A DNA stretch of 64,000 nucleotides from Apoda limacodes (GCA_946406115.1 OX291542.1:23881321-23945320); one strand, 5' to 3'; counted from the first letter of the stretch, positions 30,084 through 42,145 are shown. The notes: a model not told the origin generated them from the sequence alone. Translations and numbers: made by a program.

Positions 30084-31190
30084 CTATGCCGGACATTCGC
30101 TAGAGATCAGTTTTGAACTCGGATCCAAAACGGACCCGTGTACAAAATGGTGCACATGCATGCTGCAGCCATACGACTTGAGAAAGTAGGGCTCTGGAAA
30201 CGGGACAACAGAATCACTCATGCACGTCTCAAGGAGGCAGTAGGCAACGAGCTTCCTATGATAGGGGCGACCTGTGACATCATCCCAAAAACCTTTGTCT
30301 TCGACAAAAGACACCGCATCCAGCTTCATGATGAAAAAAGGATAACTCTGGCATGCATGAAGTTAGGATCTACACTGATGGCTCTAAATCAGAGTCTGGA
30401 ACGGGCGCGGGAGTGATCTCCCATGACCTGAACATTAACCTATCAACGACTTTGGGTGCACTCAACACCATCTTCCAGGCAGAATGTGTCAGGACAGCGG
30501 TCCTGTCTAGAGACATAAGCGATGCATCGATACGCATTATCTCCGACAGTGCCGATGTGCTACAAGCTCTCAATAACAAACGCATCAACAGTGGACTAAT
30601 CCTGGAGTGTCACTGTGAACTGCGAAAAATTGCATTGAAGAACCGGGTTACTCTTCAATGGATAGGTGGTCATAGTGGGTCTCTAGGCAATGATGCGGCA
30701 GATCAGTTGGCAAAGAGAGGATCGGGCACCAAAATATTGTGACCCGAACCAATCGTACCGATACCTTTTACACAGCTCAAAACGTGGTTACGTGATAGAA
30801 CCTTACAAATACACAACAAACAGTGGGCAGAGCAAACGGACTGCAGACAAACCAAGAATGTTTTCACATCCTTACAACTAAGTATGAAAAACGTATGCCA
30901 CATAGTTCGCATAATAGCAGGTCACTGCCCACTGAACAAACACTTTTTCACTATCTGCGTTACCAACAGTCCTGTATGCAGGGGCTGCATGGAAGCCGAG
31001 GAGACACCTTCTCACGTGGTTCTACATTGCAAAAGCGTTACCGACCAACGGACAAGTCTTCTTAAGAATCCACAAACCATGAGAGAGGCGCTGAATAACA
31101 TCAGATGCCTCCTTGATTTCTGGACGGAGCTGGGATGGTATGAGTAACCAATGGAACGAACCGGTTACTTACGTACAATGGCCCTATCAT
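30084..31190 (+). mobile_element. LINE fragment with RNase H domain (R1/LOA/I-like)
   Basis: Three overlapping frames make up the C-terminal third of a non-LTR retrotransposon ORF2. The first (to about 30350) is the linker after RT (AAAIRLEKVGLWKR). The second is an RNase H domain. The third (30884-31147) is a tail with a CX2CX8HX4C zinc-knuckle-like motif (CRGC...SHVVLHC). RNase H plus such a knuckle downstream of RT is the layout of the R1/LOA/I group, distinct from LINE A. The RT itself is absent. Confidence 0.82.
30353..30742 (+). pseudogene. RNase H domain of the LINE at 30084-31190
   Basis: A single open frame holds a full type I RNase H fold sequence. All acidic catalytic positions are present: D9 in IYTDGSK, E44 in FQAECV, D65 in IISDSAD and D114 in GNDAADQLAK, with H107 in GGHSG. 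In the live element it would remove the RNA strand after first-strand synthesis. Frames on both sides are shifted, so this is part of a dead element even though the domain is intact. The ATG is simply the first in the open stretch. Confidence 0.8.
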
Positions 31191-32685
31191 GAGGCAAAAT
31201 GTGGAAAACATAAGTCCAACTTACGAACATGGTGTACATTTTCCGTCTTTTAGTAGGAAGTAAAATTTAATTACGCAATTGGTTATTTCTTAATTGGTTT
31301 ACAAAAAGGGCGTTTTGTTGACAAGCATTATACGGATTAAATGCTCTCAAGGCTCTCTATGCGCACATTCGGTCGTTCTTTTGACCAAAAATGAATACGC
31401 TATGAAGTCACTTCCGGACCGCATGCATCGCATTGCCTGCACATGCTCGGGAGGTAGACCAGTAGGTGCGCTGTCAAATAGTGAACGGCCATATTGTTTG
31501 TTTTCATTTAGTGAACAGAACTATTTCAATGCCTATGCGATGTCATAGCTCTGAATGCAGTCAATAGAACGCACCTAATATAACTACGCAGAAAACGAGC
31601 CATTCTAAGGCTAGTGAGGCTGTAGTCATAGATCAAATACACGATACACAATTATTAACGACCCCACTGAGTAAAGGCCGATATTTACTGACAGGGTTTC
31701 ACGGCATGATATAGGATTTTAAGCTAAAGTTGTTTTAAATTTTATCTTAGTTTTTCTTTGCTATTATTGACAAAAAATAAATCTAAATAAAATTTTAGTC
31801 TTATACTATAGTTAGAATTATATAGTATAATAGTAAAAATAATATTTTGATGCCATCAAACAGGCTTGAGTATACTACGGGATGTCACAGCACGCCGTTG
31901 TATCCCGCGGGTTGCTTATAATTGGTGGTGCATAGATACTAACAATTACATTTAGCTAATTTTTTTATTAAAATAAAGAAAATGAAATAGTTTTTACAAA
32001 ATTTATGTAAATAAAGCAGTCAAATTATTACTATTAGGTTTTAATGTCCTTCAAATGATGTATAAATACTTAATAAAAAATTATACAATACTCTGAGCGC
32101 TCATATTTCGTTGATACCGTCACAAAATGATTAAACCGCGCGCCCTTATACTCGAATGTGCAGTTTTCTGCTCGTTTTTAAAATCAATTCCACTGTCCTA
32201 CTGCAAGTGTCAGACTGGAAAAAAATTACATGGCTTTCTACATTCTTTAACTAGCTAATTACTGTATTTGTTTTAAGATATCTGTTTAACCATCGCTTTA
32301 AATTTAATAACGGCCGAATCTCTCGTTTTTTGTTTTTAATTCATAACTCCTTATCAACTAGTAGCGGGAACATAATTTATTTCATAAAATGTTAAGTAAT
32401 TATAAAACGAGAAAATTACTGTAACAGTTTTTTTATATTTTTTTTTGATATAATTGTAATTAATTATTTTCCACTTTTTATGCTAAGCTTACTTACACAT
32501 ATCTATAATATATTTTTGCCAGTGAAAAATGAGCTCTATTTGAGATCAAAATTTTCGTCTGACGTAACGCCCTCTTGAGATAGTTAGTAGCTGGAGGCCA
32601 AGTCCTCGAGTCTAACAAGAAAGGCATCCAATATTAATGTTGACGAAAACCACAAACGCCGCAGCTCATAACTCTCTGGTTCGTG
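31191..32685. other. Spacer without supported gene
   Basis: Noncoding. The part 31330-31560 is somewhat GC-richer and has an 84-codon open stretch without recognisable motif; the rest is AT-rich. Confidence 0.45.
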
Positions 32686-32795
32686 CCGTTTGCGGTTGAA
32701 CACGTTGTGGAATAAGCTCCCTGTCAAGGTTTTCTCTAAGGACTATGGGGTTCTTCTAGAAAGAAGTTATTAAAAAGATATTAATAAAGTGCGGT
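32686..32795 (+). repeat. LINE A C-terminal fragment
   Basis: TGTGGAATAAGCTCCCTGTC, AAGGTTTTCTCTAAGGACTA and GGGGTTCTTCTAGAAAGAAG match the LWNELPAKVFSKDYSMRFFKKEV region of LINE A with changes. The upstream 150 bp may belong to the same copy but is too diverged to call. Confidence 0.7.
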
Positions 32796-33364
32796 ACATC
32801 TACTCCTATGCAGAGGTAGATTTATCTCCTTCGTGAAACACTGCCTCGGAAGATACAATTTTTTTTGTAAAAATGTAGTATATTATATAGTTTTATGTAT
32901 TGCTAAGGTTAAAAAAATCCGAAATAACCGAGCTTAAACGAATTTAAATTTTTAAGACTCTGAAATTTCTACACAATAATAACTGTCCCACATATTTTTT
33001 AACTATCCATATATGTGTGTAATATTACACAAACACCATACGGTAATATGTGCCCCATTAAAACGTCTCTTTGGAAGTCCAATTTTCTCATGATTTCTTT
33101 GATTGTGTATATACCTGTGCGTTGCTAAATAATTGTGTTTTGTTTGCAGACGGAACTTTCTCACTAGCCATTTTAATCAAATTAGGGTTAGTTTCGTCAG
33201 GTCTATGCATTTTTTTGTCACAGACTTATTATTCTGCCATTCTTACAAAGATTCTAAAATGCAGTTTTTTAGTGTAATAAAGATAAACAAAATATTTAGG
33301 AGAGCACTTGGTACAGAACTGCGACAAATGAATATTTTTTTTACATAGGTAGGTATGCAAATAG
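32796..33364. other. AT-rich spacer
   Basis: No supported gene or repeat; overlapping short ORFs at 33071-33348 look like chance. Confidence 0.45.
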
Positions 33365-33893
33365 TATGGAGTTCTGCTGCCATCTCTGGGCAGGTGCACC
33401 CGGATACCAGCTTGGACTTTTTGACTCGGTTCAACTACGGGGTGTGAGAATTGTCGACGATCCTAAACTCACTTGCCGTATCGAACCCTGTCTGAGGAGA
33501 GACTTTGCCTCCCTGTGTGTGTTCTACCGCTTGTACAATGGGATGTGTTCTGAGGAATTGTTCGAAATGATGCCTACGGCTACTTTCTACCATCGTACCG
33601 CTCGCAATCGGCAGGGAATTCATTCTCACACTTTAGAACCGAAATGGTCGCGTACAGTGCGGTTTCAGAGAAACTTCCTCCCGCGAACGCTTGGGTTGCG
33701 GAATGAGCTCCCTGCCAAGGTTTTCTCTAAGGACTACAGTATGGGGTTCTTCAAGAAAGAAGTTATTGGATTTTGGAAGGGTCGGCAACGCGCGAGTGAT
33801 ACTTCTGGTGTTGCAAGCGTCCATAGGCCACGGTGACCGCTTACCATCATGCGGACGGTGTGCTTGTTTGCCACCTTAGTGGTATAAAAAAAA
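33365..33893 (+). mobile_element. LINE A 3' copy with long open C-terminal frame
   Basis: The plus strand encodes MEFCCHLWAGAPGYQLGLFD through VASVHRPR (33366-33833) in one frame, followed by CGGTGACCGCTTACCATCAT and CACCTTAGTGGTATAAAAA. It is closely similar to the C-terminus of the 9487-11820 copy but lacks its frameshift near 10110, so this is the best-preserved C-terminal domain of the family in the window. Confidence 0.88.
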
Positions 33894-33984
33894 TAATGCA
33901 AACAAGGCTATCACTTTAACAGTCAGCTAATTAAAAAGGTAATTGCAATTACCTGGACGCATTTGTCACCAAAAAAAGTAAATT

Positions 33985-34315
33985 GAGATTCAAATTCAAA
34001 TTCAAATTCAATTTAATTTATTCAGTTTAGGCTACAATAAATTGAGCACTTATGAATGTCACTACGCCATTGGTTCGTAAGTCTACAGGGCGGGAGACCT
34101 TGTACTGAGAAGAACCGGCAAGAAACTCAGCAAGGGCATTTCTTTTCTCCCTTTCTCTTACAGCGTCCAATTAAAATATTGGAAAATGTCCTCCTATCAT
34201 AAAAGGACACTTTCCATTACAAACATAAAAAAACATGAAATATAAAGCACAAGCACAACATAAAAAAGTATCTAATATAAACAAAAGACAGTTTATGTAT
34301 TCATGCTGATGCATG
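33985..34315 (-). mobile_element. 3' end of a second LINE family (LINE B) with ATTCAA repeats
   Basis: The plus strand starts with AAATTCAAATTCAAATTCAA (the tail, read in reverse), then GGCTACAATAAATTGAGCAC, GGGCGGGAGACCTTGTACTG and AAGAACCGGCAAGAAACTCA. The same sequence in the opposite orientation is at 56041-56310. Only 3' UTR is present; no ORF. Confidence 0.75.
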
Positions 34316-35177
34316 ATGCTTTTAGTAGTCAGGAAAAATAATTAAATAGAACAGCAAGTAATGTGATATTGTGCAGCCTTAAAATTGATGTCTTTGGAAA
34401 TTAAATATATCTACAGCAAAATTAAGTAACATAGCAGTAAATCGTGATTCAGATTTAATCAAATTTTGGCCAACTGTAAAATTTGCTTTGTTTTGCTAAT
34501 CATACAAAAAGTTCATAGGCGCGATTTAATTCAGGCACTTGCCGCCGATGCCGCAGCACGCTTTGCTCGGCTAATGTGCTGTTAGTAAATAGGCCGAAAT
34601 ACTTTTTAGTGCCTTAAATAGAGATGAAAATTTATTAAACTTTTACGAAATTGTCTCGTAATATTTTTCCAGTTAAGTTCCGTAGTTTTTAGTTACGTTT
34701 GTTCTCAACCGGTCCTCAATGTGTATTATGAATTTTCCCGACCTCCTAGGTTTGTTATCTCAAAAAAGTATGACATTTGATACTCAAATTACCAGTCCTC
34801 ATGACTCTACAAAAATAATGTGCACTGCGTTACCAAACAGTAGTTTTATTTAATTTTGAGCCCAAATACTTCGATAAAAGTCATCAGAATAAGATATGCA
34901 TACCGCATATGTCATTCTGAATTAGAAAATAATATGTTTTTTGAAGATTATCTGAATATGTAAAAAAATATACGTTATTACAAGGGACGTTTTTATAGGC
35001 CTTAAAAGGTATTTTAACCCAAATACAACCTAAAGTGCTATGCTATGCTCCTCGCTATCAATTTTTTTGTTTGATGCTCGCGCTAACCGATTGTATAACA
35101 CTGCTGACCTAATAATAATTTTGAATTATAGCTTTTTAATTTGCAAACACAGGTATACATTATCAAGCTGACCAAAT
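34316..35177. other. AT-rich spacer
   Basis: No supported features. Confidence 0.45.
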
Positions 35178-35392
35178 ATCTCCCGCGAACGTTTCGGTTG
35201 TGGAATAAGCCTGCCAAGGTTTTCTCAAAGGACTACAGTATTGGGTTCTTCAAGAAACAAGTTTCTGGATTTTTGAAGGGTCGGCAACGCGTAATTGGTA
35301 CCGCTGGTGTTACAAGCGTCCATAGGCTACGGTGACCGCTTACCATCAGGCGGACTGTAAGCTTGTTTGCCACCTTAGTGGTATAGAAAAAA
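35178..35392 (+). mobile_element. LINE A 3' end, about 215 bp
   Basis: CTCCCGCGAACGTTTCGGTT, AAGGTTTTCTCAAAGGACTA, GGCAACGCGTAATTGG, then CCATCAGGCGGACTGTAAGC and CCACCTTAGTGGTATAGAAA. Strongly 5'-truncated. Confidence 0.82.
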
Positions 35393-35928
35393 AATCCAGG
35401 TTTTTCTGATTCTTAATCCTTAATTTTGTTACTGACCATTGCTGGTGGTTTTTTCTTGCTGACCGAATATTTAGGTAAACAAAATATCATTTATTTACTT
35501 GCCTTCAAAAAATGTATCAAAGGTTTTTAAGTGACTTTTTCTCTCATCATCCAATCTCATATTATGCAAGATATTAGCTTCTAAAGTTGATAGTTTTGTT
35601 TACCCTTTCTCTTACTTTTAATCATGTGCTCCCAAAAACGGAAAAAATCATATTAATAGTAAAACTTTATTTAAAGTTTTTGACGAAAAGGTTTAAAACA
35701 AAACCTTATGCACTATGTGGCTTGATACCATCCATTATGAGGAGGGCAGCCGGTTATTAGCAACCATTTTAGCCCTGCGTGACAGAGGGTGACCATTAGC
35801 TCAATAATTCTTATAACACAGAAGTACGGAACCCTATATTTAAATGCCTGTGTAACGAACAGTAACGTAAAAAACTATAATTGACTCTTAATTTAAACTA
35901 GGTGCAAAATAGCTTTATTAGTGTAGGT
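35393..35928. other. Spacer
   Basis: No supported features. Confidence 0.45.
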
Positions 35929-36154
35929 ACTAGCTATTGCCGGTTGCTAAGTTTGGTTATCGGCGTGGAATTCTTACGTCAACTGCTTAATTATACTAAT
36001 GAAGTTTGCTATAGCAAGGTATAGCTATAGCTATAGTATGTCGGTTATAATTATTCCCGCGGGAACTTTTTAATTTTTTGGTATAAAAATTATTCTATGT
36101 CCTTTTCCGGGACTCAAACTATCTCCATACCAATAAGTATGGAAGTATGGATGA
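35929..36154 (+). repeat. Dispersed CTAGC-type repeat, rearranged
   Basis: CTAGCTATTGCCGGTTGC, GGTTATCGGCGTGGAATTC, TCCTTTTCCGGGACTCAAAC, ATCTCCATACCAATAAG, ending GGAAGTATGGATG. The segment 36005-36045 has a TAGCTATAGCTATAG tract not found in the other copies. Confidence 0.6.
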
Positions 36155-36192
36155 GATGTGATATAATACAGACAGACAAATACCCTTTTTGA

Positions 36193-36411
36193 CAGGGGCG
36201 AGGAACGGTCCCCTAAGGAAGAAATAAATTGTAACATTTTTTAAAATTTCAGTTAATTCATTATATAATTAGTTATTTCTTATTCAAAAACTGCACGAGC
36301 TGAGTCTTTTGGGTAACTTACGTTTGCAAATTCAAAGTTCAAAAAACACCTTCAATTTTTATCATCGCCCCCCCCCCCCCCCCCCTAAACTTTTGTTCTG
36401 GATCGCCCTTG
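36193..36411. mobile_element. hAT-like MITE, second copy, with perfect 8-bp duplication
   Basis: Ends CAGGGGCGAGGAACG and CTGGATCGCCCTTG, flanked by exact CTTTTTGA at 36185-36192 and 36412-36419. Internally it matches the 8213-8446 element in reverse complement (CTGCACGAGCTGAGTC, GTAACTTACGTTTGCAAATTC). Its poly-C run (36368-36385) is 18 nt against 7 in the other copy. Confidence 0.9.
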
Positions 36412-36703
36412 CTTTTTGATGTGGATTTTTTGTACCTTTTAGTGTTCCGTTTCAAAATGGGAAAAACTGAACTCGTAATGTAATCATTACAGTGTCATCT
36501 GTGTGGTTCCTAAGTCCGTCTGTGAAAGAAACATGGCGGAACATAAATTTAAAAGTATTAATTTAAATTTTTTTTTTAAATAATCGTAGTTTTTTTCAAA
36601 CTGTGTATTGTACCCCCTAAATAATAATCCTAGATAAACCGTTGAGTTTACAATATACCCGTAAATTACAATTTATCAATGTATGTATTGACAATATTTA
36701 TGA

Positions 36704-36760
36704 CTAGCTGCTGCCCGCGACGTCGTCTGCGTGAACGCTATACAGCACCAAAAATACCTA
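36704..36760 (+). repeat. Head of a CTAGC-type repeat
   Basis: CTAGCTGCTGCCCGCGACGT then CGTCTGCGTGAACGC; the remainder of the repeat is not recognisable. Confidence 0.5.
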
Positions 36761-36989
36761 CGATTATACCTTTTAAAATAACATTCATTTACCAGTTTCT
36801 GCTTTACATTTTATATCTACAGGAAGTGGAGTAACAGAGGGAGACTGTCTTTTGTAAAATTGACCTTCAAAAAGCGCTGATTTTCAGCCTGATTTGAATA
36901 AATGACTTTATGGTGATTCTGCTGAATTAAGTCATAAGTTTTGACTAAAGCAGATGGAGAAAATAATGAATAAAGAATACAGAATAGGG

Positions 36990-37682
36990 TAAAAATAGAT
37001 ACTTGTAAGACTTCTCGATAAACAACATTAGTGGTTTGGCTCTCCGCAGCGAAAATGTAAAGACAGTCAGGACTGGTGACGTGGGAGCAAGCGACGTAGA
37101 GCTTGCCCGTGTGAGGTCGACACCCGCTGCCCTCAGTGTCTGCCCCTGCGACTTATTGATCGTCATCGCGAAGCAAACACTCACGGGGAACTGTACGCGC
37201 TTGAACTGGAACGGGAAGTTATGAGGTATTAAGGAATGCGTGGTATAAATACTGCCTCGCCGACGCCACAACCCGTAAGAATTTCCGCCTCAATGGTGTG
37301 TCTGTGGAGCGAGATGACTTTAAGGTGGGTCCCGTTACACAACTTCGGGGGAATTAGGTTCCGAATAATCGGGACACCGACCTTCAGCTTGATGGTATGC
37401 GCTGGAAGTTCACTTGCTGACAGGGAGTTCAGAAATTCCACGGGATACTGTGTTGCGTCATCTTGCTCGACGACACTGTTTATAGATGTGTAGACCACTT
37501 CATTCCCCTCAATTTCCGAGAGAATGCATTCGTTAATTGCTGCAGCCTGATCATTTTTGGGCGTCAAAATGGCTCGCTCACACACCCAATAATTCTGCTG
37601 GTGCGGTATACGACTGATGTCCCCGTACACACACCGTATGAGTTCTTCTAAGCTGGATACAACTCTACCGAGTTTACTTTAC
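36990..37682 (-). pseudogene. Helitron helicase (PIF1-type) C-terminal remnant
   Basis: The minus strand reads LEELIRCVYGDI, ERAILTPKNDQAAAINE, LKVGVPIIRNLIPPKLCNGT, then after a frameshift near 37240 FPFQFKRVQFPV and FAMTINKSQGQTL. After another shift near 37100 come LYVACSHV and PDCLYIFAAESQTTNVVYRE. These are the last helicase motifs of the Rep-helicase that moves Helitrons by rolling-circle transposition. The motif normally ending ACSRV has H in place of the conserved R here. The Rep domain and helicase N-terminus are absent. An in-frame TAA stops the frame just upstream of 37682. Confidence 0.87.
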
Positions 37683-39655
37683 GCACTGAGTATTAACACA
37701 CATATAATGATAGCTAAGCAGTAGTCCGATTGAAGTTTATTTAAGTAAATATTTATTTATATTTCAGGAAAATGTTTTCACGTTTAATTTGACCAAGCAC
37801 ACGATAACGTATAGCAACGCAGGTAACCTCAGTTCCTACAGGTTGAGACGGCGACATCTGTACTTATAACATCACTTTTTGTGAACGAAACCATAGCGCG
37901 ATCTAATTCGACGCCAACGCCATCTAGTTAGCAAATAGGAAACATTTTTATATGGTGAAAAATTATAACACATCTAAGTTATGACTTTACACGATTTTTT
38001 AACATAAAGTATATAGTTAGTTCCACATCTCACTTAAGTTTATATGCGACATGAAATTAGGTTACATGTTGTTACAGAATGCGTTGAAGAAATAAAGGTT
38101 CACTGCTCGTTCCCCGTAGGTGATAGCGTGATAATATGTAGCCTATATGTTGACCCGACTTCTTAATAATATTCGTGTCAAATTTGAAGTAAATCCATGC
38201 AGTACTTTTTGAGTTTATCCCGAACATACATACAGACAAACAGACAAAAATTCTAAAAACTATATTTTTGGCTTCGGTATCGACTATAGATCTCACCCCA
38301 AGTATTCTTTTAAAAAAATATTCAATGAACAGTTTTGACTTTCCTACCATTTTATTATATGTATAGATATACATAGGCGCTTGTGTGCCAATTTTTTCGT
38401 AATAATCACTTAATCAAAATTATGACGAATTGAAGTTTTTGCGAAAAATTACGCCTACAAAAACGCCCCTTACTTTAGAAACTTATCAATATTTAAAATT
38501 ACAAACTAAATTAATCAAAATAAATTTTTCGATACATAAAAAGTTTTCTTTAATATTTTTGTACTTTTATAAACTTTTACAATAGTAATTTTATTAATTA
38601 ACATAATACGCACCTCATAACCTTTTAAATAACTTAAATAATGTACTCCAACTGTAACATAATAAATGACGTGTACTCCATAATAACTTTCAGGTTTTCA
38701 CCGCAAGGTTAGCGTCTAGGCCCTACCTTATATACTTTAAAACCGGTTATATATTAATTTTAGTCATAACATAACACTTACACTGGTCACTTAACAAAAT
38801 ATAAATGCTTGGCCTAATTACTAACGTTAACTTTTATATATATTTCAAGGGATATTTTTATATATATTTTAAAGGATAATTATATATCTCGGGATAAAAT
38901 CGAAAGCTAAAAGTTGACCCGATTTTTCAAAGTAGATTATTATAGATAAGTGCGACATTGTATCATTGCATAATTGCATATGTATATAACATTACGGAAC
39001 TTATGTGATGTAACTAAAAAGAGCATAACTACAACTATTTTATTACACTGTCTTGTCTTGATATTACGCCTTAAGTTCCCGGCAGTGAGACGGTTTTTAC
39101 CTCACCCACCCATTTTGTCTTATTGCATAATGTAATATAGCTCGATCACTTTCTCCTAAACTACCAGTTACGTTATGTCTGTTCCAGGTTTTAATGATTT
39201 TATTTTGCTGCATTGTTAGAAAGTAGGATGCCGAGTTCTCAAATTATTTATTACTTTACTGAGAAAAAATACAACTTAGCTTCATTATGTAATAATATTA
39301 CGTAACAAATCACTTTAATTAATTATTATCATAAAACAATGTTTTTAAACATATTTTTTAGTAAAATTCAAATATCTGTAGAAATAGTTTTTTGACTTCT
39401 GTTATTTTGGCGTTTAGCCAAATCTGCTCACACTTTAGTGTGTTTTGCTCACACTTTATCAGCATTGTCTTTCAAGTTGCTTTATTTTTTCCTAGATACA
39501 AATAATAATATTGTTAAGTTTTCTATTGAACTGAAACAAGACCAGTAGGGTAACTCTTGAAACCAGTCTTAATCTAGTTTTGAATATCACATTTTGTTAG
39601 GAATGAAGTTAGTTAAACAGTTTTATGGCATATTTACATACTTAGATATAAACAT
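37683..39655. other. AT-rich spacer
   Basis: No supported gene. Includes a direct repeat of GCTCACACTTTA (about 39427 and 39449) and AT-only tracts around 38835-38895. Confidence 0.45.
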
Positions 39656-39659
39656 CTTT

Positions 39660-40020
39660 ATTTTATTAGATAGATTAGATTAGTTCATCGTCATCGTCGT
39701 TTCAGCCGAAACTGCTGAACGTATATGTCTCCACAACGGCCGGTCCTGAGCCGCACGCGCCCATCGGCTTCCTGCGGCTCTAACCAGATCGTCTGTCCAC
39801 CTGGTAGGAGGCAGTCCCACGCTGCGTCTTCCGATCCTTGGTCGCCACTCGAGAATCTTTTTCCCTATCGGTTATCAGTTCGACGAGCGATGTGGCCTGC
39901 CCATTGCCACTTCAGCTTGCTAACTTTTTGAGCTATGTCGGCAGCATTGGTTCTTCAGCGAATTTCCTTGTTTTGGATTTTGTCACACAAAGAAACACTG
40001 AGCGTGGCTCTATCCATAGC
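39660..40020 (-). mobile_element. RTE LINE C-terminal fragment
   Basis: The minus strand reads ADIAQKVSKLKWQWAGHIAR, RTDNR, a stop, then in the next frame WRPRIGRRSVGLPPTRW, DDLVRAAGSRW and QDRPLWRHIRSA, followed by ACGATGACGATGA. Same clade as 25473-27068, an independent copy in opposite orientation. The boundary beyond 39970 is uncertain. Confidence 0.8.
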
Positions 40021-41595
40021 TATTTAAGAGGCCAGCAGTTAGAGACCACATTTCTGTACCACAAATCATTTGTTTATCGCATACAGATCGCCAATTCCTT
40101 TATTATTTTTATTTTGTCAAAATGGAGTCAAGACTTCAAGAGTAAGTACAGATTAAAGTAATTTTTAATGGCCCCTATACACAATGGGCCATAACGATGA
40201 CCATTCATATGAATAATAGTCGCCCACATTGTTGAGTCCATTCCCACAATGGCTCATATGCCGTTTTGCGGAGTATATGGACACTGAGCCAATCGTAGCC
40301 GCGCCAACTTTTAACGCCAAAATTTGTCATCAAATCCACCACAACAATGTTCAAATAGACAAAATCTACAAATCTGTTAATCTACTTTATATCGATTTGG
40401 TAGAATTAATTTTCAACTGTCATAGAATTTTAAAATTGAAATTGGTAAAATTATATACTATAATCCAGATTGGTTTGGAATTGGAATTGCGATGGAACCC
40501 TGCTTACTCGTACATACAACCCACGCTTACCTAACTGTGTGTCGGATACGTTACAGTTATTTTATTATCCTATTAAGTGGTAACTTATGTTAAACATAAA
40601 TCGGCAAAGGTATTGGGCAAAAAAATGTGCACTTTAATATTGTTATTGCTTTTATTTAGAAACATTTCTAGTTCAAAGTTATGTTATGTGTAAAGTAAGT
40701 AAGCAGTAAGCAGAGCGCAGCAACGCGTTGAAATCTTTTGTAAGACACTTGCGGCCTGTCAAGGTTACAGCGTTTACAAACGAACAATGCTCAAGTAGGG
40801 TGCGTGTGACTTATATTTTTTATACACAACTATATGAAACTCGCGGTTTCGCCCACGCAGAATTCGAAATATGAATCCTGCATGATATTTTTTTCGTTTC
40901 CATCGGGAATGCCTTAGCCAGGATGGGAAGTACCTATACCCTGTTTTATTTTCATGACCAGTAGTTTTAAGGAAATTCCTAGATATTACCTCTGCTGAGA
41001 TATGTGATAAAAACTGCAGAATATAGATAAATCTGATCTGCATGAAAACGTTGCTTTGCTTACATACTATAAATAGGTATTTAAGTATAATTATGTTATA
41101 CACGCACCCATGTTCTGTGCGAGCTGGCACGTGCGTGTCACTTAATTTGGTGCCAATCAATGTTATGTAGCATACTATAATAGTGCATTGTTACAGACGT
41201 TGCATAATGCATCATTGCGTCATCTCAGTCAGCTACCTAAGATAATTCATACAATTCTAGTACCTATTTCATATATAAAAGTATCTAATGATAAAAAAAA
41301 CTGGAAACGGAAGTTTTTCATCGCATTCACTCATCATTAAAAATATTTAAGTGTGTCAGGGTACATTTTTTTAAGCAGTAGACTTCATTAATTTAAATTT
41401 GACTATACCTAGTTCAAAAAATATATTTTACTCAAAAACTTAATAGAAAAGTTCAGATAACATTCGAAATAAGAATACAGTAAGAACACCGATTCTGGAT
41501 TGCTAAAATAAAAAAAATTAAAAAAAAACAATTTTCTGAATAGAAAAGGCGCCAGTTAATTCCTTTACTATTTTCTTTGCTTCGCCTGTTATATG
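40021..41595. other. Spacer; possible repeat fragment near 40830-41000
   Basis: No supported gene. Around 40830 AAACTCGCGGTTTCGCCCAC resembles the head of the CTAGC repeats but cannot be followed further. Confidence 0.4.
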
Positions 41596-41710
41596 GATAA
41601 ACCATAGACATAGAGAACTAGACAGTGCATTTCCTATATAGCTATATGTGAAAAAAATGATCGCAAAAGTGTGACAGAGATGAAACGAAACTGAGTTCTC
41701 TTGTCTCTTT
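41596..41710. repeat. Family M repeat, copy 2 (partial)
   Basis: ACCATAGACATAGAGAACTA, CAGTGCATTTCCTATATAGC and GATCGCAAAAGTGTGACAGA match the left half of the complete copy at 61356-61563. Confidence 0.65.
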
Positions 41711-42087
41711 CTAATTTGTTTTAATACAGATAAACAATGGTTAAAAAGAGTTTTTATGTAATCCTGTGATTAAATTTCCGTTTCGCGATATGCGATTTGG
41801 GTTTTTAAATAAATCTGTATAAAAGTGTCGGCCCCGTAGCCATTGCTGAATTCGTATTATTGACGGACAACAACACACTTTTGTATTAGTAAAGGCTCAA
41901 TTACGAAGTTAAGTTACTTTAGCGCAGTTATTTATTGGATTTGTGACCTCTCTTGTAGTACATTTCTGAAACTCTCCGTACATCGGAGGGTACCCGAAAC
42001 CATAAGTCCAAGCAATGGCTGGGACAAAAACAAATATCTAGTTTTCAAGCCGTCTTATGAGGAGCACAGAAAATATATGCCTATAAC

Positions 42088-42145
42088 TGGCGGTCACCCA
42101 TCCAATGAATGACCACGCTCGATGTTGCCTAACTTCGCATATGGT
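42088..42145 (-). repeat. 5S rRNA-like segment in a dispersed repeat
   Basis: GGCGGTCACCCATCCAATGA then CCACGCTCGATGTTGCCTAA and CTTCG is the reverse complement of the 5S rRNA internal control region with moderate divergence. Not a 5S gene: the flanks do not match 5S ends and there is no T4 terminator in place. Confidence 0.6.

Noticed and set aside
31294..31548. 84-codon plus-strand frame as a gene
   Set aside because: No recognisable domain, no splice context and no neighbouring support.
42088..42145. A true 5S rRNA gene
   Set aside because: Only the middle of 5S is matched, with several differences, and neither end nor a terminator T run is in place.
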